Source of the DNA: Sclerotinia nivalis
Lineage: Eukaryota; Ascomycota; Leotiomycetes; Helotiales; Sclerotiniaceae
Length of the DNA stretch: 64,000 bases
Reading direction: 5' to 3'
Assembly (NCBI GenBank): GCA_029531795.1
Contig: JAPEIS010000008.1
Location: 496,001 to 560,000, forward strand
Every line of letters starts with the position of its first letter. The first letter of the stretch is position 1. Both the position numbers and the translations under genes were made by a program. Shown in pieces: positions 47,504 through 56,831 of the stretch. Under the pieces are notes generated by a model that saw only the letters and a program-made list of their open reading frames with translations, was not told the origin of the DNA and did no database searches.

Positions 47504-48418
47504 TAGGTTATCTTTAAGCTTTACCATTTACTTATTTACTTATTTTATTTTATATTCTAACTTATTTAAAGACGCCTGCTGGATTGAATAGGATCGGATG
47601 TTCTTAAAAATAAAAAAATAAAAACTTGGTTCTAATATAACCATATTAAAAATCGAGGTTGCGGCGATGAGGGGGTAGAGATCAAAGGATGGGGGATCTT
47701 ATCTGTATCGTGGAGGACGGCTGAAATAAATCATGTAAACCTTGCTGAAGCACTAACATGTATGATACTAGTATGTTTAGTTAGAAACCCAGGGGCCTTC
47801 CTCCCCTGGGCGTCCTTTGTCCCATTTGGGAATTGGAGGCCCGTGCTTCGCACTAAACCTCTGACGAAAAATAATACACTTACATACACACACACAGCCC
47901 AGTCGAAGCTGTGTAGAGCATGCACAATTATCTATCTGGTGCTTTATGAAAGTTATGTGAAAATAAGCTTTGTGTAGTATATCAAATCTTTCTTCACTCG
48001 ATCGAGCTGTAACAAGAGAGATGTTAAGACACGGTTAAAAAGGTAATAGGTTTGACGCAATTTTCATACATAAACTGAAAGCTAAAAAGAAAAAGGAAGA
48101 AGAAAAGAATTTCCTTTTTCCCTGCTTATATAATATAACAAATATACTAACTTCTTCCCGTATTTGTTTCCTTATATATAAAAATAAATACACTAACTTT
48201 ACATATTTACTTCATAATACATATACTCAGATCCCTTTCATATTTGAATCCCTTACCAAGTATCCCACATGCCTCGCCGAATACCCTATCCTATCACAAG
48301 AGAGCTGCCCAAAGATCGAATCTGCGCCGCACTGCATCCAGGAAGGACTGTTGACAAAATGAGTAGTGGTATTGAAATAAATTGATTCATCGGTTAGTTT
48401 TTCCTGATTTGAACCTAT
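47504..48418. other. Spacer between LINE and gene island, with a GC-rich hairpin
   Basis: It starts with the probable 3' untranslated tail of the LINE (short A-rich runs near 47605-47630). A hairpin CCCAGGGG-7 nt-CCCCTGGG lies at 47788-47810. A short frame beginning with ATG at about 48268 (MPRRIPYPITRELPKDRICA) ends at 48384 after about 38 residues; it could be a first exon but I found no convincing continuation. Confidence 0.45.
47788..47810. other. GC-rich perfect hairpin
   Basis: Arms CCCAGGGG (47788-47795) and CCCCTGGG (47803-47810) with a 7-nt loop, in otherwise ordinary sequence. Could belong to the end of a small transposable element or be a transcript terminus structure. Confidence 0.5.
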
Positions 48419-48796
48419 TCAGCCAATAATATGGGTGTTCACCGTCCTGTTTCCACTAATGCAGGCGCCACATGATGAGAAAGCAATGTCAACTTCAACA
48501 TGGACGACATTTTGTTCGGAAATTGGTATAAAGCCGAGACCGAAGATGGAGATGGAGTTATCGGGATGCATCGGGTCTTTTAGGAAGTATCCTTTCCGGA
48601 TTAGGAAAGCCGGGAAATGGTGTTTTCTAAGCCATCGCTGGGATCGAGATTTATAAATGCCTGAGACGGGTGGAATAGAATGCTTGCCATGCTGTATGTG
48701 AGGATCTAGACTTTCAAGAGGGAGGATGTAATATGGCAAAGGCCTGAGAAAGCGCGTTTGTTTTTGGTGTAGGGAGCTATTCTGCCATTGGTTCAA
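48419..48796 (-). CDS. Hypothetical protein fragment, strand uncertain
   Basis: A 125-residue minus frame with normal amino-acid use: SGIYKSRSQRWLRKHHFPAF, then FLKDPMHPDNSISIFGLGFI and VEVDIAFSSCGACISGNRT. A 73-residue plus frame (48435-48656) overlaps it, so the strand is not certain. I recognise no family. It lies just downstream of the dehydrogenase gene on the same strand and has gene-like base composition; it may be a piece of a gene or a decayed one. No clear start, intron or terminator was found. Confidence 0.3.
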   Translation of the reverse strand: MNQWQNSSLHQKQTRFLRPLPYYILPLESLDPHIQHGKHSIPPVSGIYKSRSQRWLRKHHFPAFLIRKGYFLKDPMHPDNSISIFGLGFIPISEQNVVHVEVDIAFSSCGACISGNRTVNTHIIG

Positions 48797-48920
48797 TAAA
48801 GGGAAACATTTCCATGAATCAAGTAGGAGATAGAGAACATATTCCCAGGTTGTTTCAACGAAGGGACAATCTATTCAAGAGACATTACATGACTGGGATA
48901 TCTTATTAAACACCAAGCCC

Positions 48921-50045
48921 TCAAAGGCCAACTGCTGCTCCCACTCCCGGACTTCTTTTTTCTAGCACCTTCATAGTCTGCTCAAATACCTTCTTCTGCA
49001 CTTTCTTACCCACATCGGTATAAATCCATCCCTCCGCTTCTTGAACCACCCCATCACTCATGAACTCCCCATGGGACTCTGGTCCAGCACTCGCACCGAG
49101 GACATAAGTCCGAGCTCCCACTTCAGCTGTGCGTCCCAGAAGCGCATGTGCAATGAACGCAAATACTTTAAAAGTAGCGCCACGGCCACGGTCAAGAGTG
49201 GATTTGCAAAGTCCAGGGTTTGCTAGGTTGATGATTACCGGTGGAGTGGTGGATTTGGTCGTGTTGAGACGTTGAATTAGTTCGCGAACGAAGAGAAGTT
49301 GAAGGAGCTTGCTAACGCCATATCTATTATAATTTGTAAGTATAAACCGTCTTCAAAGGGCAGCAGAGGCCACAAGTTGAAAGGAATGATAAACCCACCT
49401 ATCTTGGCCATCGTAACCCTGCTGCTCATTGTTCAGCTTTTCGTAGATATCCGGAGCATTGACTTCCTTGAAAGTGGTCAATCGATGAGCTTCGGAGCAT
49501 ACAATAACGATGTGTGGCGATGAGTCTGGGAATTTCGCCTTGTTCTCGTTCATCTTTGGAAAAAGAGACAGGGCGAGCAAGAAGGTATTGATCGTGTTGA
49601 TTTGGATGGTCCGTTCAAATCCCTCGGAGACAGTCCATGACTTTTCGTTGATTCCCGCATTCTGTACCAGAATATCAAGACGAGGAAGAGTTTTCTTGAC
49701 ACGTTCGGCAAAAGCGAGGGTAGAATCTGTTTTTTCGAGATCCAAGGGCCAGATTTCAATAGCGTCAGCGTCTGTACGCTGCTTGACAGTACGGACAATA
49801 TCTTCCTTGGCGCTCCTGCCTTTCTCGACACTTCGAACGGCGAGGATCAATTTGGCACAATTGAGACGATAGAAATGGCGCGCTGCTTCTAAACCAAGAC
49901 CGATGTTGGAACCGGTGACAATAACAGTCTGATCGGTAAAGGAGTGGGTTGGATATGGTGGTGTTTTAAAGAGTTGAGAATGAAAGAACAGCTTTAAGCC
50001 GTGGCCCAGATCATTTTTGATGACGAACTCTTCGGCGGCAGCCAT
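48921..50045 (-). CDS. Short-chain dehydrogenase/reductase, one intron
   Basis: Two exons on minus: 50045-49399 and 49323-48921, joined across a 75-bp GT-AG intron (49398-49324), giving 349 residues. The start is the ATG at 50045 (MAAAEEFVIKNDLG). Classical SDR features: TGSNIGLG at about residues 44-51 (NAD(P) binding), NAG at 129-131, Ser at about 184 in VIVCSEAH, and the catalytic Tyr217-x-x-x-Lys221 (YGVSK), which is created only when the intron is removed; this supports the splice. Size and pattern fit the retinol-dehydrogenase/WWOX-like SDRs common in fungi, which reduce or oxidise carbonyl/hydroxyl groups with NAD(P)(H). Substrate unknown. It is divergent from the bANK regulator 975 bp away, suggesting a shared control region. 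Base composition is normal and no stops or RIP-like changes are seen. Length is about right for the family, so it looks functional. Confidence 0.9.
49324..49398 (-). other. Spliceosomal intron of the dehydrogenase gene
   Basis: 75 bp, 5' GTGGGT, 3' TAATAG on minus. Removing it joins ...GQD-R with YGVSK in frame (phase 2). Reading straight through gives a stop and destroys the active site. Confidence 0.85.
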
Positions 50046-51019
50046 TTAAGATAGTTTGGAGAAGGATGGTGGTTAAAGTTTGTGACATCTAACTGCTGAA
50101 AATCATGAGGAAATGGCCGTTTGGTATAGTAGTAATCGGGGACAATCTTCCCGAATAATCAATTTGTGGAGGAATAATTGAGCATGTAATCATCAATTAT
50201 TGCACCATTGTCAGCAATAAGCTTATCAACACGAATTATAATCACCAACATCCTGGCTCGTCCTCGCTCGTCCCTACACTTTCCTGAAAAGACAATTCAA
50301 TAAATAAGCTTACGAGGGCCATAAGTTTACCATTTTTCGTGTTAACCTCTAATCTCATGGCCTTTTGTTCCGACGGAATTTGTGCTACGAATTTCATTCA
50401 AATATCTCAACCCGATTTATAATGTCAGGCCAAAGAAAGAAACATATCTGTCGTGTTGTTATAAAGGCAAAAGTACTTTCTGTATAAAAAATGAGAGAAA
50501 TGATATCTGAAGATAACAAAATGCCTACATGGCTAACAGCATGCATAGATGAATGAGCATTGGCGTCTTTCATCCATGTAGCTATCCAACAAGTTTAATT
50601 GAGGCGCAGTCTTTTAGAAGAGTCTTATCACACCCACTCAACTTGATTTTATTTGTTATTTGTACTATATAATTTGTTTAACCTACTTGCCTGGATAATT
50701 AGGATCCAGACTGTCTTACATGTTGGTTGATTGATTGATTGGTTTAATTTACGTCCTTTCTCAGTCCAGGACTATATAGGACGGCTAGGCCTTAAGGGCG
50801 CTAGCGATTCATTATTATTTTTACAAAAATGAGAATGTCTAAATTGGGGGAGTGAAAACAGTTTTTGGGGAACAAGCCCGTCTTACATAGTCTTGGACTG
50901 GAATAGGATGTCAAGTGGAATAATAATTTTAGAAGAGTCGGAATGGATACCTGAAGTGACACTCAACTCGATATATCATGAAAAATAATACAGAAACTCG
51001 TGGTTAAGCTGTAACAAAA
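50046..51019. promoter_or_regulatory. Shared upstream region of the divergent dehydrogenase and bANK genes
   Basis: 974 bp between the two start codons. It contains a SINE-like repeat (50722-50902). I looked for the ToxE-type 'tox-box' ATCTCNCGNA on both strands and did not find an exact match; CCAAT and TATA candidates are not distinctive. Any co-regulation is inferred from the divergent arrangement only. Confidence 0.45.
50722..50902 (-). repeat. Short repeat with (AATC)n end, copy 1
   Basis: Shares with 56832-57053: a (GATT)n run, TTTAATTTACGT / TTAAATTAACGT, AGGACTATATAGGACGGCTA / AAGACTATCTAAGACAGCTA, and a GGGG...GTCTTA stretch at the other end. On minus the unit ends in (AATC)n, as do some SINE and LINE tails. 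GTCTTACAT occurs at 50713-50721 and 50880-50888. It has no coding capacity. Confidence 0.5.
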
Positions 51020-52070
51020 ATGAGTGACACTATTGAACGGCGTCGCCTGCAAAATCGCATTGCCCAGCGAAAGTTCCGTCGTAAGTCACTCTTCATTTTT
51101 GTAGGCTGCAAGCAATTTTGACCGTGCCATTTTCGCCTTTACAGAAAAACGAGACGAAAAGCGGAATCGGGCTGCTGCTGTAGGCCAAATCGAATCTAGC
51201 ACATCGTCCAGCTCAATTGCTGGCTCGGGCACGAATCAAAGTTCTACACCACCATCCCAGCTAAGCACTCCGACAACCGTGGAACAGAGCGATCCTACAG
51301 CTGTGTCTAGTCTTAAACTAGGCGATGTGAACTTCTGGGATCTCAATGCAATAGATGGCTTCATATCTGGTGTGAATACATCCGAGTCGGTGTCTGAGAC
51401 TGACTACTTTCGAAGTCTTGACTTTACCGCTCCGAGTCCAGCACAAGCCTCACCGACAACGACATTTGATTCTTTCTTCCCACGCAATCGTGCTTTTCTA
51501 ACTCCTCCCTTCACTGGGACACAGAGCGGAGCCTTACAGAACACCCCTTCCGCCATTCTACCATACGACAGTCGTGATTCCAAGTCTCTGGATTCACCCT
51601 CGTCCAACAAAAGGTCTGCAGAGAACGATGCATGGCTGAGCACTCTACATATTGCAGCGCAGAATGGACACGACCGGATTTTACATCGGCTGATACAACA
51701 CAACAACATGGATTGTAACGAGAAGGATAGCGAGGGCCGGACCCCTTTAATGGTGGCTGTGATCGAGGGCCACGAAAACGTAGTCAACTCGTTGCTCAGC
51801 TGCGGTGCCAACATCAATGAGGTCGATGGCGAGCGGCGGTCGGCCTTGCATTTTGCCGTCCTGCACCGACGCGAGCGTGTACTAAGGGTTCTGCTAGAGT
51901 ACTGCTCAGATCAAAGCGGGAGAAAGCTTGATATCGATGCTTACAACGACTCTGGGATGACGCCGTTACACATGGCGGTCGATAGGGGCTTTGAATCGGG
52001 TGTTGATTTGCTTTTGCAAAGCGGTGCCGATTTGAATTTCAAGGCTCGCAAAACTCAGTGTCCCCATTAG
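51020..52070 (+). CDS. bANK (ToxE-type) transcription factor: bZIP basic region plus ankyrin repeats
   Basis: Two exons, 51020-51080 and 51145-52070, across a 64-bp GTAAGT...CAG intron (51081-51144), giving 328 residues. The N-terminus (about residues 5-29) is a bZIP basic region, ERRRLQNRIAQRKFRQKRDE, with the N-x-x-(A)-x-x-(K/R)-F-R pattern; the splice reconstructs FRQKRD. No leucine zipper follows; instead a Ser/Thr/Pro-rich stretch (about 37-175). Residues 181-328 hold about four ankyrin repeats (STLHIAAQNGHD, RTPLMVAVIEGHE, RSALHFAVLHRRE, MTPLHMAVDRGFE), and the protein ends soon after the last helix pair (GADLNFKARK). This architecture is that of ToxE of the HC-toxin cluster and related regulators such as the apicidin cluster regulator (family knowledge). 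It is a nuclear DNA-binding regulator, probably of a small-molecule pathway. The gene is intact, with normal composition and no RIP damage. Confidence 0.9.
51081..51144 (+). other. Spliceosomal intron of the bANK gene
   Basis: 64 bp, GTAAGT at the 5' end and TTTACAG at the 3' end, phase 1. It interrupts the basic region between Arg20 and Gln21. A first intron inside the basic region fits how the two exon ends rebuild the motif. Confidence 0.88.
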
Positions 52071-52085
52071 TATGGATGGTATTTA

Positions 52086-52106
52086 GTATATTACCCACTA
52101 ATATAC
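52086..52106. other. Hairpin just after the bANK stop codon
   Basis: GTATATTA-CCCAC-TAATATAC: perfect 8-bp arms around 5 nt, starting 15 bp after the stop. Possible transcript-end structure or chance AT palindrome. Confidence 0.4.
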
Positions 52107-52268
52107 GGTATGTAAAGGACTATCATAAAACGATTCAATTCTTCCTTAGAATCTAAAGCTAAGGAAAGAAAAAGGAAAATCTAACTATATTTATAGCCGA
52201 AGGCTATACACGTGAAAAATAGAACTTGTGAGATTTGAAACCCCTATTGATGCTCGGGTCATAGCCCT

Positions 52269-52412
52269 CGTGAAGTATAGACAACGTCAAGTGTGGGTAG
52301 CGCCAATTATTGATTGCGCCAATTATCGATTACGCCAAATATGGATAACGCCAAGTATGGACTGCGCCAAGTATATATTGCGCTAAGTATAGACTTCGCC
52401 GAACATAGGTTT
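52269..52412. repeat. 16-bp minisatellite, nine units
   Basis: Units start at 52269, 52285, 52301, 52317, 52333, 52349, 52365, 52381 and 52397, exactly 16 bp apart, with consensus near CGCCAAGTATRGATTG. Variation is concentrated at AAG/AAT and R positions. It lies 200 bp downstream of the bANK gene and has no stop-free role in either strand that I can support. Confidence 0.92.
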
Positions 52413-53179
52413 TATATTGCTATTTGTTGAAAGTAGGAAGTTAGGATGTCGACGTTCCGGCTTCCTAGCCCGGGCTCGCGGAGGCTCGCCACCACAATAT
52501 ATAGTCGTAGCTTTAGTATATCCTCTTCCCGGCGGTATCCTTGCATAGAGTTCATTACTTTAACACTATTTTTCCTTTATATAGAGAGGAGGAGTTCATG
52601 TATGTACATAGTCTTTATGCACTTCTTAATAGCTAATCTTGAATCATATTGTGACCAAGAGAGTGTAATATGTAACAAGGGCTGGTATTTCAGGGTTTGG
52701 AAAGTAGTTCAATTTAGCTAATAATCTTTTATGGTTTCAAAAGGCTTTCTTGCTTTCTTTTTGAGAAGGAAATGGCTCAGTATTTTATGTTTAATCTTGG
52801 AGTAGTCCTAGAGAGTTATTTTGTTTTCTTCTGAGTCTTGTTTGTTTCTATCAGGGTTAGGCCTGCGTATGACCTTCTAGCATGATCGGGGTATACAACA
52901 CGCGCTTATTTGCGTAGCCTAATGACTCCTGATCTGACGCACGGCCTAAAGCCAAGCCTTCTTTCCTAATCCGTGTGACACTCAGTCTGTTGGTATAATC
53001 TTGTCCGTCTTTTCATTAAGCTACGGATCTGGAGAGTGTTATATACATAGTAGCCAAGGCCCTAGCTAACCCTAGTGCGGTCCACATACTTAGTCATGAA
53101 TCCTATTCCAACAATCCTCTTCCTCTTCTTCGTCCTCTTCCATCTGATCTCTTTCTAGATGCCACTTTTTTGTGGCTAT
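52413..53179. other. Spacer with one 91-residue unrecognised frame
   Basis: Moderate base composition. The plus frame 52446-52721 starts MSTFRLPSPGSRRLATTIYS with an Arg/Ser-rich, targeting-like beginning but then becomes hydrophobic and AT-rich; I do not call it a gene. A stretch near 52860-53100 (GTGACACTCAGTCTG, CTAGCTAACCCTAGTG) is not AT-rich and may be an old repeat. Confidence 0.4.
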
Positions 53180-53336
53180 TGTCATGGTTCTAGCATCATG
53201 ATTCTAGCCCATCCCCCTGCTCCATTTCATGTATATAAGCAAGAGGTCTCCCCGACCTTCTTTCCTCTGTAGTTCATAGTCTTGAATATAATACGATTCG
53301 ATCTTGCTCAATTGTATCCCTTGACATTACTATGAA
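53180..53336 (+). repeat. Probable 5' LTR of Gypsy F (157 bp)
   Basis: It starts TGTCATGGTTCTAGC and ends CCCTTGACA, with a TATA box (GTATATAAGC) near 53233 and AATATAATA after the likely transcription start. Termini TGTCA...TGACA are inverted repeats, as in LTRs. Flanks GCTAT and TTACT do not match, as expected of one end of an element. It lies 1.1 kb upstream of the Gag frame on the same strand. Confidence 0.6.
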
Positions 53337-53372
53337 CTGAATTACCCACCTCGTCATTCACCACCGTATACT

Positions 53373-53456
53373 GTCCATTGTCTATCGTCTATTATCTATT
53401 GTCTATTGTCTATTGTTTATTGTCTACCGTCCACCGTCCATTGTCTATTGTCCACC
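53373..53456. repeat. 7-bp tandem repeat, twelve units (GTCYAYY)
   Basis: Twelve consecutive 7-mers from GTCCATT at 53373 to GTCCACC ending at 53456, variants GTCTATT, GTCTATC, GTTTATT, GTCTACC. It is followed by a looser GATGCACC/GATCCACC tract to about 53530. In the leader of Gypsy F. Confidence 0.9.
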
Positions 53457-53530
53457 GTCCTCGTCACCCATCAACCCACCGATGCACTGATGCACCGATG
53501 CATCGACCCACCAATCCATCGATCCACCGA

Positions 53531-54385
53531 AACCACCGCTTCCTCGTTATAGTCTAGCGGGTGCCTGACTCTCGAGGCATTGATCATATGATTTTTAATA
53601 TCTCCGCTAGAAGAGTCTAGTTGATTATATTCTAAATCATATTTGATCGGTGTAAATTCTAATCATTTTTTGATTATTTATTATAATAATCAATTATTCA
53701 ATTTTCTTTATATATAAATTAAATACTTTTTAATAAAATTACTAATATTTGTTTATATATTGTACTTTTAATTTTTCTCAAATTTTTATTTGTTATAATA
53801 TAATTGAATTTCGAAAACGTTGATTTTGTAGTGCAAATTGTATATTATATATAAAATCATAATAATAATCTTTATATTATATATTATAATAAAGGAAATA
53901 GAAGTTATAATAATAAATACTAATATAAATATCGATATTGAAGGTATTAAATATTTTATTTAAATGATTTTTATTTATATAATAATTATTTTGTTTTAAA
54001 TCGAATAATGAAAAAATTTGAGTATTATATAGTTTATATTCTATATAAACTTTAATATCATTTATAGATCTCCGAAATAAAAATTGAAAAATATTAAAAT
54101 TGAAAATAAAAGAAAATAAAGGAATCAATTCTTTATTATAGGTAATTGAAGGTCTAGAGGGGATTAGAAAATGGATCGAAAGGTAGATCCGAATCTCTTC
54201 GATCAATTGATTCGGAATTGTATAATAGATTATTTATAAATACAATTATTGAAAAGTTATTGTATAAAGTATATTTTGATGGGATTAGTTATGTGTTATT
54301 TAGAATATGATCGACTAGATTTTCTGAAAGAGTTTGTTTTTAATATCCAATCAAAAGAGTGTAAAAACTCTAGAAGAAGGTCGAT
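53531..54385. other. AT-rich block between Gypsy F leader and gag
   Basis: 53531-53620 is mixed sequence with TATAGTCTAGCGGGTGCC, similar to the 5' half of a tRNA, and an inverted repeat TCTAGCGG / CCGCTAGA. From about 53620 to 54370 base composition drops to that of RIP-decayed DNA; a 109-residue minus frame (54206-53877) is Ile/Tyr/Asn-rich and unrecognised. Looks like an old insertion into F or a junction of two repeats. Confidence 0.45.
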
Positions 54386-54442
54386 GTGAAAACTAGACTA
54401 TCCTCGTTAATCACCCCTGACCATAACTCTTTGCACTTCAGT

Positions 54443-55630
54443 ATGTTCAAAAACAAACAATGCCTACAGGCAATGCGCCATACGAATAATGAATTCCGCT
54501 TCCCCCAGCTCCAGCGCCTCTCCAGCATCCCTGATGAGAGATTAACACCCGAACAAACCGCGACGCTCCACGAGATTACCCAAGCAGGTTCTTGGGCTTC
54601 CCAAGTACTCTCCGAGGGGTCGCAACTGCAAGAAAAACTTTTTACCACCCAAAAAGAATTAGCCAATGCCAAAACCGAATTAGCTGATGCCCAAATGCAA
54701 CTTGTCGACTCGGCCTCTGTTTACGATTCCTTACGCCACGACTATGACATCGAAACACGCGTCTTACATGAAGCACTTAAAAACGGCACCAATGGATCCA
54801 TTAGTAGCCCTCGCACACCTGAGCACCTGAATCCGAACCCCGATCATTTCTCTGGCGCCACATCTTCAGAACTACCCATCTTTCTTAATAAGATGAGACT
54901 TAAACTCAGAGCCAATAGAGATTGGTGGCCCACGGAACAAGATCGTCTTGAACTACTTCGTTTCTAGACTAACAGGTTCTGTTTATGGCCAAATCTTTTC
55001 CTGGGGCAGATGGTATTAATAATTGTTTTATAATCGTCGAAACAATCTATATCTTGGAAAACTATTATAGAAAACCCAATGCGAAAGCTGAAGTACAAGA
55101 CACTTTGTTGGATCTTCGTTAAGAAAATTATTTATTCTTAGAGTTCCTACCCAGATAATTACAAATAGCGAATCTTATCAAATTGGGAGATGAAACAACT
55201 TATCGTAGCTCTTCGCAAAACCCTGCACCTACCATCATCAATCGTATCAGTCTACTTCCCAAGGATTCACCTCCTATCAATTGGCAAACATATATTAATT
55301 GGATTCAAGATGTTGAAGCCGATATACGCATCTTTCAGCCCAATTATTTTCGCAGCAAATCCTCCACCATAAATACCTCTTCTAGTTACTCCCGTTCAAG
55401 AATTTAATGCATCATCACTTAACGACCCCATGGACCTTTCTGCAGCGCAATTAAAATGCATATGGACAGGCAGCCAAGGTGGTAAACGCCGTCCTCACAA
55501 TAATGCAGAAAAGGCTGCCAAAAGAGAGTATTGCCTGGTTAACAATCTGTATTTATACTGCGAAAGCCCAGAGCATAGGCTATTAGAATGTAAATCCCTC
55601 GCCGAGCGTCGTAAGGACACAAAAAACTAG
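54443..55630 (+). pseudogene. Gypsy F Gag with zinc knuckle, frame-broken
   Basis: It starts at the ATG at 54443 or the in-frame ATG at 54473. The first frame (to 54967) has a coiled-coil region (QLQEKLFTTQKELANAKTEL) followed by the Gag core start, HFSGATSSELPIFLNKMRLK and TEQDRLELL. After a break, ALLDLR-like and EFLPR, LQIANL segments lead to 55183-55407 (RISLLPKDSPPINWQTYINW, VEADIRIFQPNYFRS). The last frame (55430-55630) has MDLSAAQLKCIWTGSQGGKR and the knuckle YLYCESPEHRLLEC, where the first Cys of CCHC has become Tyr. Confidence 0.82.
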
Positions 55631-55723
55631 GACTCCTCTGACGAATGTCGCCGTCAGAGACCTAGAAGGCGGAAGAAGATAACAGTTACAATCTCATCTC
55701 TTTCCACCCCTGATCCGCATTAT

Positions 55724-56191
55724 ATGGTTGCACCCTGTACAATAGATTCTTCCAATAAAACTATCTCTTCTGCAGCTTTTCTAGATATAGGTGCAACAGG
55801 CAAAGCCTTTGTGGATCAAATCTTCGCGCAAAAACACACCCTCTTCCTTACCCCGCTACGCATACACCGAACACTAAAAGTCGTAGATAAACGAAGTTCT
55901 TCAGCTGGCAACATAACGCATACCACTATCCTGAAACTATCCATCAACGGTCATTTTGAAGAAATCTCGGCTTTCGTTACCAAGCTGGCCAATACGATAT
56001 CACTCTTGGCCTCCTATGGTTCTCGCTCCATAACCCCTCCATCGACTTTACAGCTAAAACAATATATTTTGATAAAAGATATTATCGACATAACTACCTC
56101 CCTAATTCTCATTTTCGAAGTATTGTTTTGTGCGATCCACTCTCCTTTAACAAAACACGATCTACTACCGAAATTCCCCGAACTGTTGTAG
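55724..56191 (+). pseudogene. Gypsy F aspartic protease, frame-broken
   Basis: SSAAFLDIGATGKAFVDQIF contains the retropepsin motif, with Asp-Ile-Gly-Ala where Asp-Ser/Thr-Gly-Ala is expected: Asp, Gly and Ala kept, Ser/Thr lost. RTLKVVDKRSSSAGNITH and TTILKLSINGHFEEISAFVT follow. The expected ILGLPW-like flap region is in the next frame (YGSR ends the first frame), so there is a frameshift near 56010. Confidence 0.75.
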
Positions 56192-56229
56192 TGAAAGAAC
56201 TGCTGCCACAGCCTGAAACCCCTAATAAT

Positions 56230-56831
56230 CATTCTCAGAACCAAGACAACTCAGCACATCCTCGACGACCCCGCCGTATTGGTGCAGCAGCATTTGACCT
56301 ACTCTCTCGATAAACTGGTGTCGTTATCGACTCATTTTCACTTTACGAGATCGATCAGCGTATCAAAATCTTGTCCCCATGCAATCCACCCCCCTGTCCT
56401 GCCCTCCCAGATCAATTATCTCACCTTCACTCGACGAAGCGCTCCGAATATCAACAGCCCCTCCAAGCACATGCAATCTCTGATGTGGACGCAGCCTTGT
56501 CCCAACCGGATAATAACGCCCTACCTTCCAACGAACAACACAAGCTTGCAGCTAATCTTTACCTTTCTGAAGCATCAATAAAAAATATACAAATCGCTTT
56601 GGAAAAGCTCGACCGCAAAAAGTTCTCGATTGACCCTTATAAAAAGCTTCCCCCCCACCTTCATCAATTTACCAGCGAATTCGATACCTCCGCTGCTGAT
56701 AAACTTCCCCCACATCGCCCTACTGATCACACGTTTAAGCTGAGGCCTGGAACAACCGCGCCAGCGGGCCCATTGTATAATATATCTATAGAAGAACTGA
56801 AAGTCTTACGAAAATGATTAGCAGAAAATCT
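56230..56831 (+). pseudogene. Gypsy F region between protease and RT, truncated
   Basis: The frame 56371-56817 ends KKLPPHLHQFTSEFDTSAAD, KLPPHRPTDHTFKLRPGTTA and PLYNISIEELKVLRK. The last part is the conserved entry to a Gypsy RT (LPPHR..DH.I.L..G..P..GPLY..S..EL). The chain stops there with TGA and the element is cut a few bases later. Confidence 0.8.

Larger units (their letters stand above)
53180..56831 (+). mobile_element. Gypsy F: 3'-truncated Ty3/Gypsy, lightly mutated
   Basis: LTR, leader, gag (54443-55630), protease (55724-56190) and the segment before RT (56371-56817) follow in order on plus. The element stops at about 56831, where a (GATT)n repeat begins, so RT, RNase H, integrase and the 3' LTR are missing. 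GC content is clearly higher than in A-E and there are few RIP-type stops, although frameshifts and several stops occur. An AT-rich block at about 53620-54370 lies between leader and gag and may be a separate insertion. Confidence 0.8.

Noticed and set aside
49510..49872. Plus-strand 120-residue frame
   Set aside because: Shadow of the dehydrogenase exon, which has cofactor and active-site motifs on minus.
51404..51817. Minus-strand 137-residue frame
   Set aside because: It lies opposite the ankyrin-repeat exon of the bANK gene, which has clear domain support.
52446..52721. Small gene with an Arg/Ser-rich, targeting-like start
   Set aside because: After about 32 residues the frame becomes AT-rich and hydrophobic, with no family match, and no intron could be defined.
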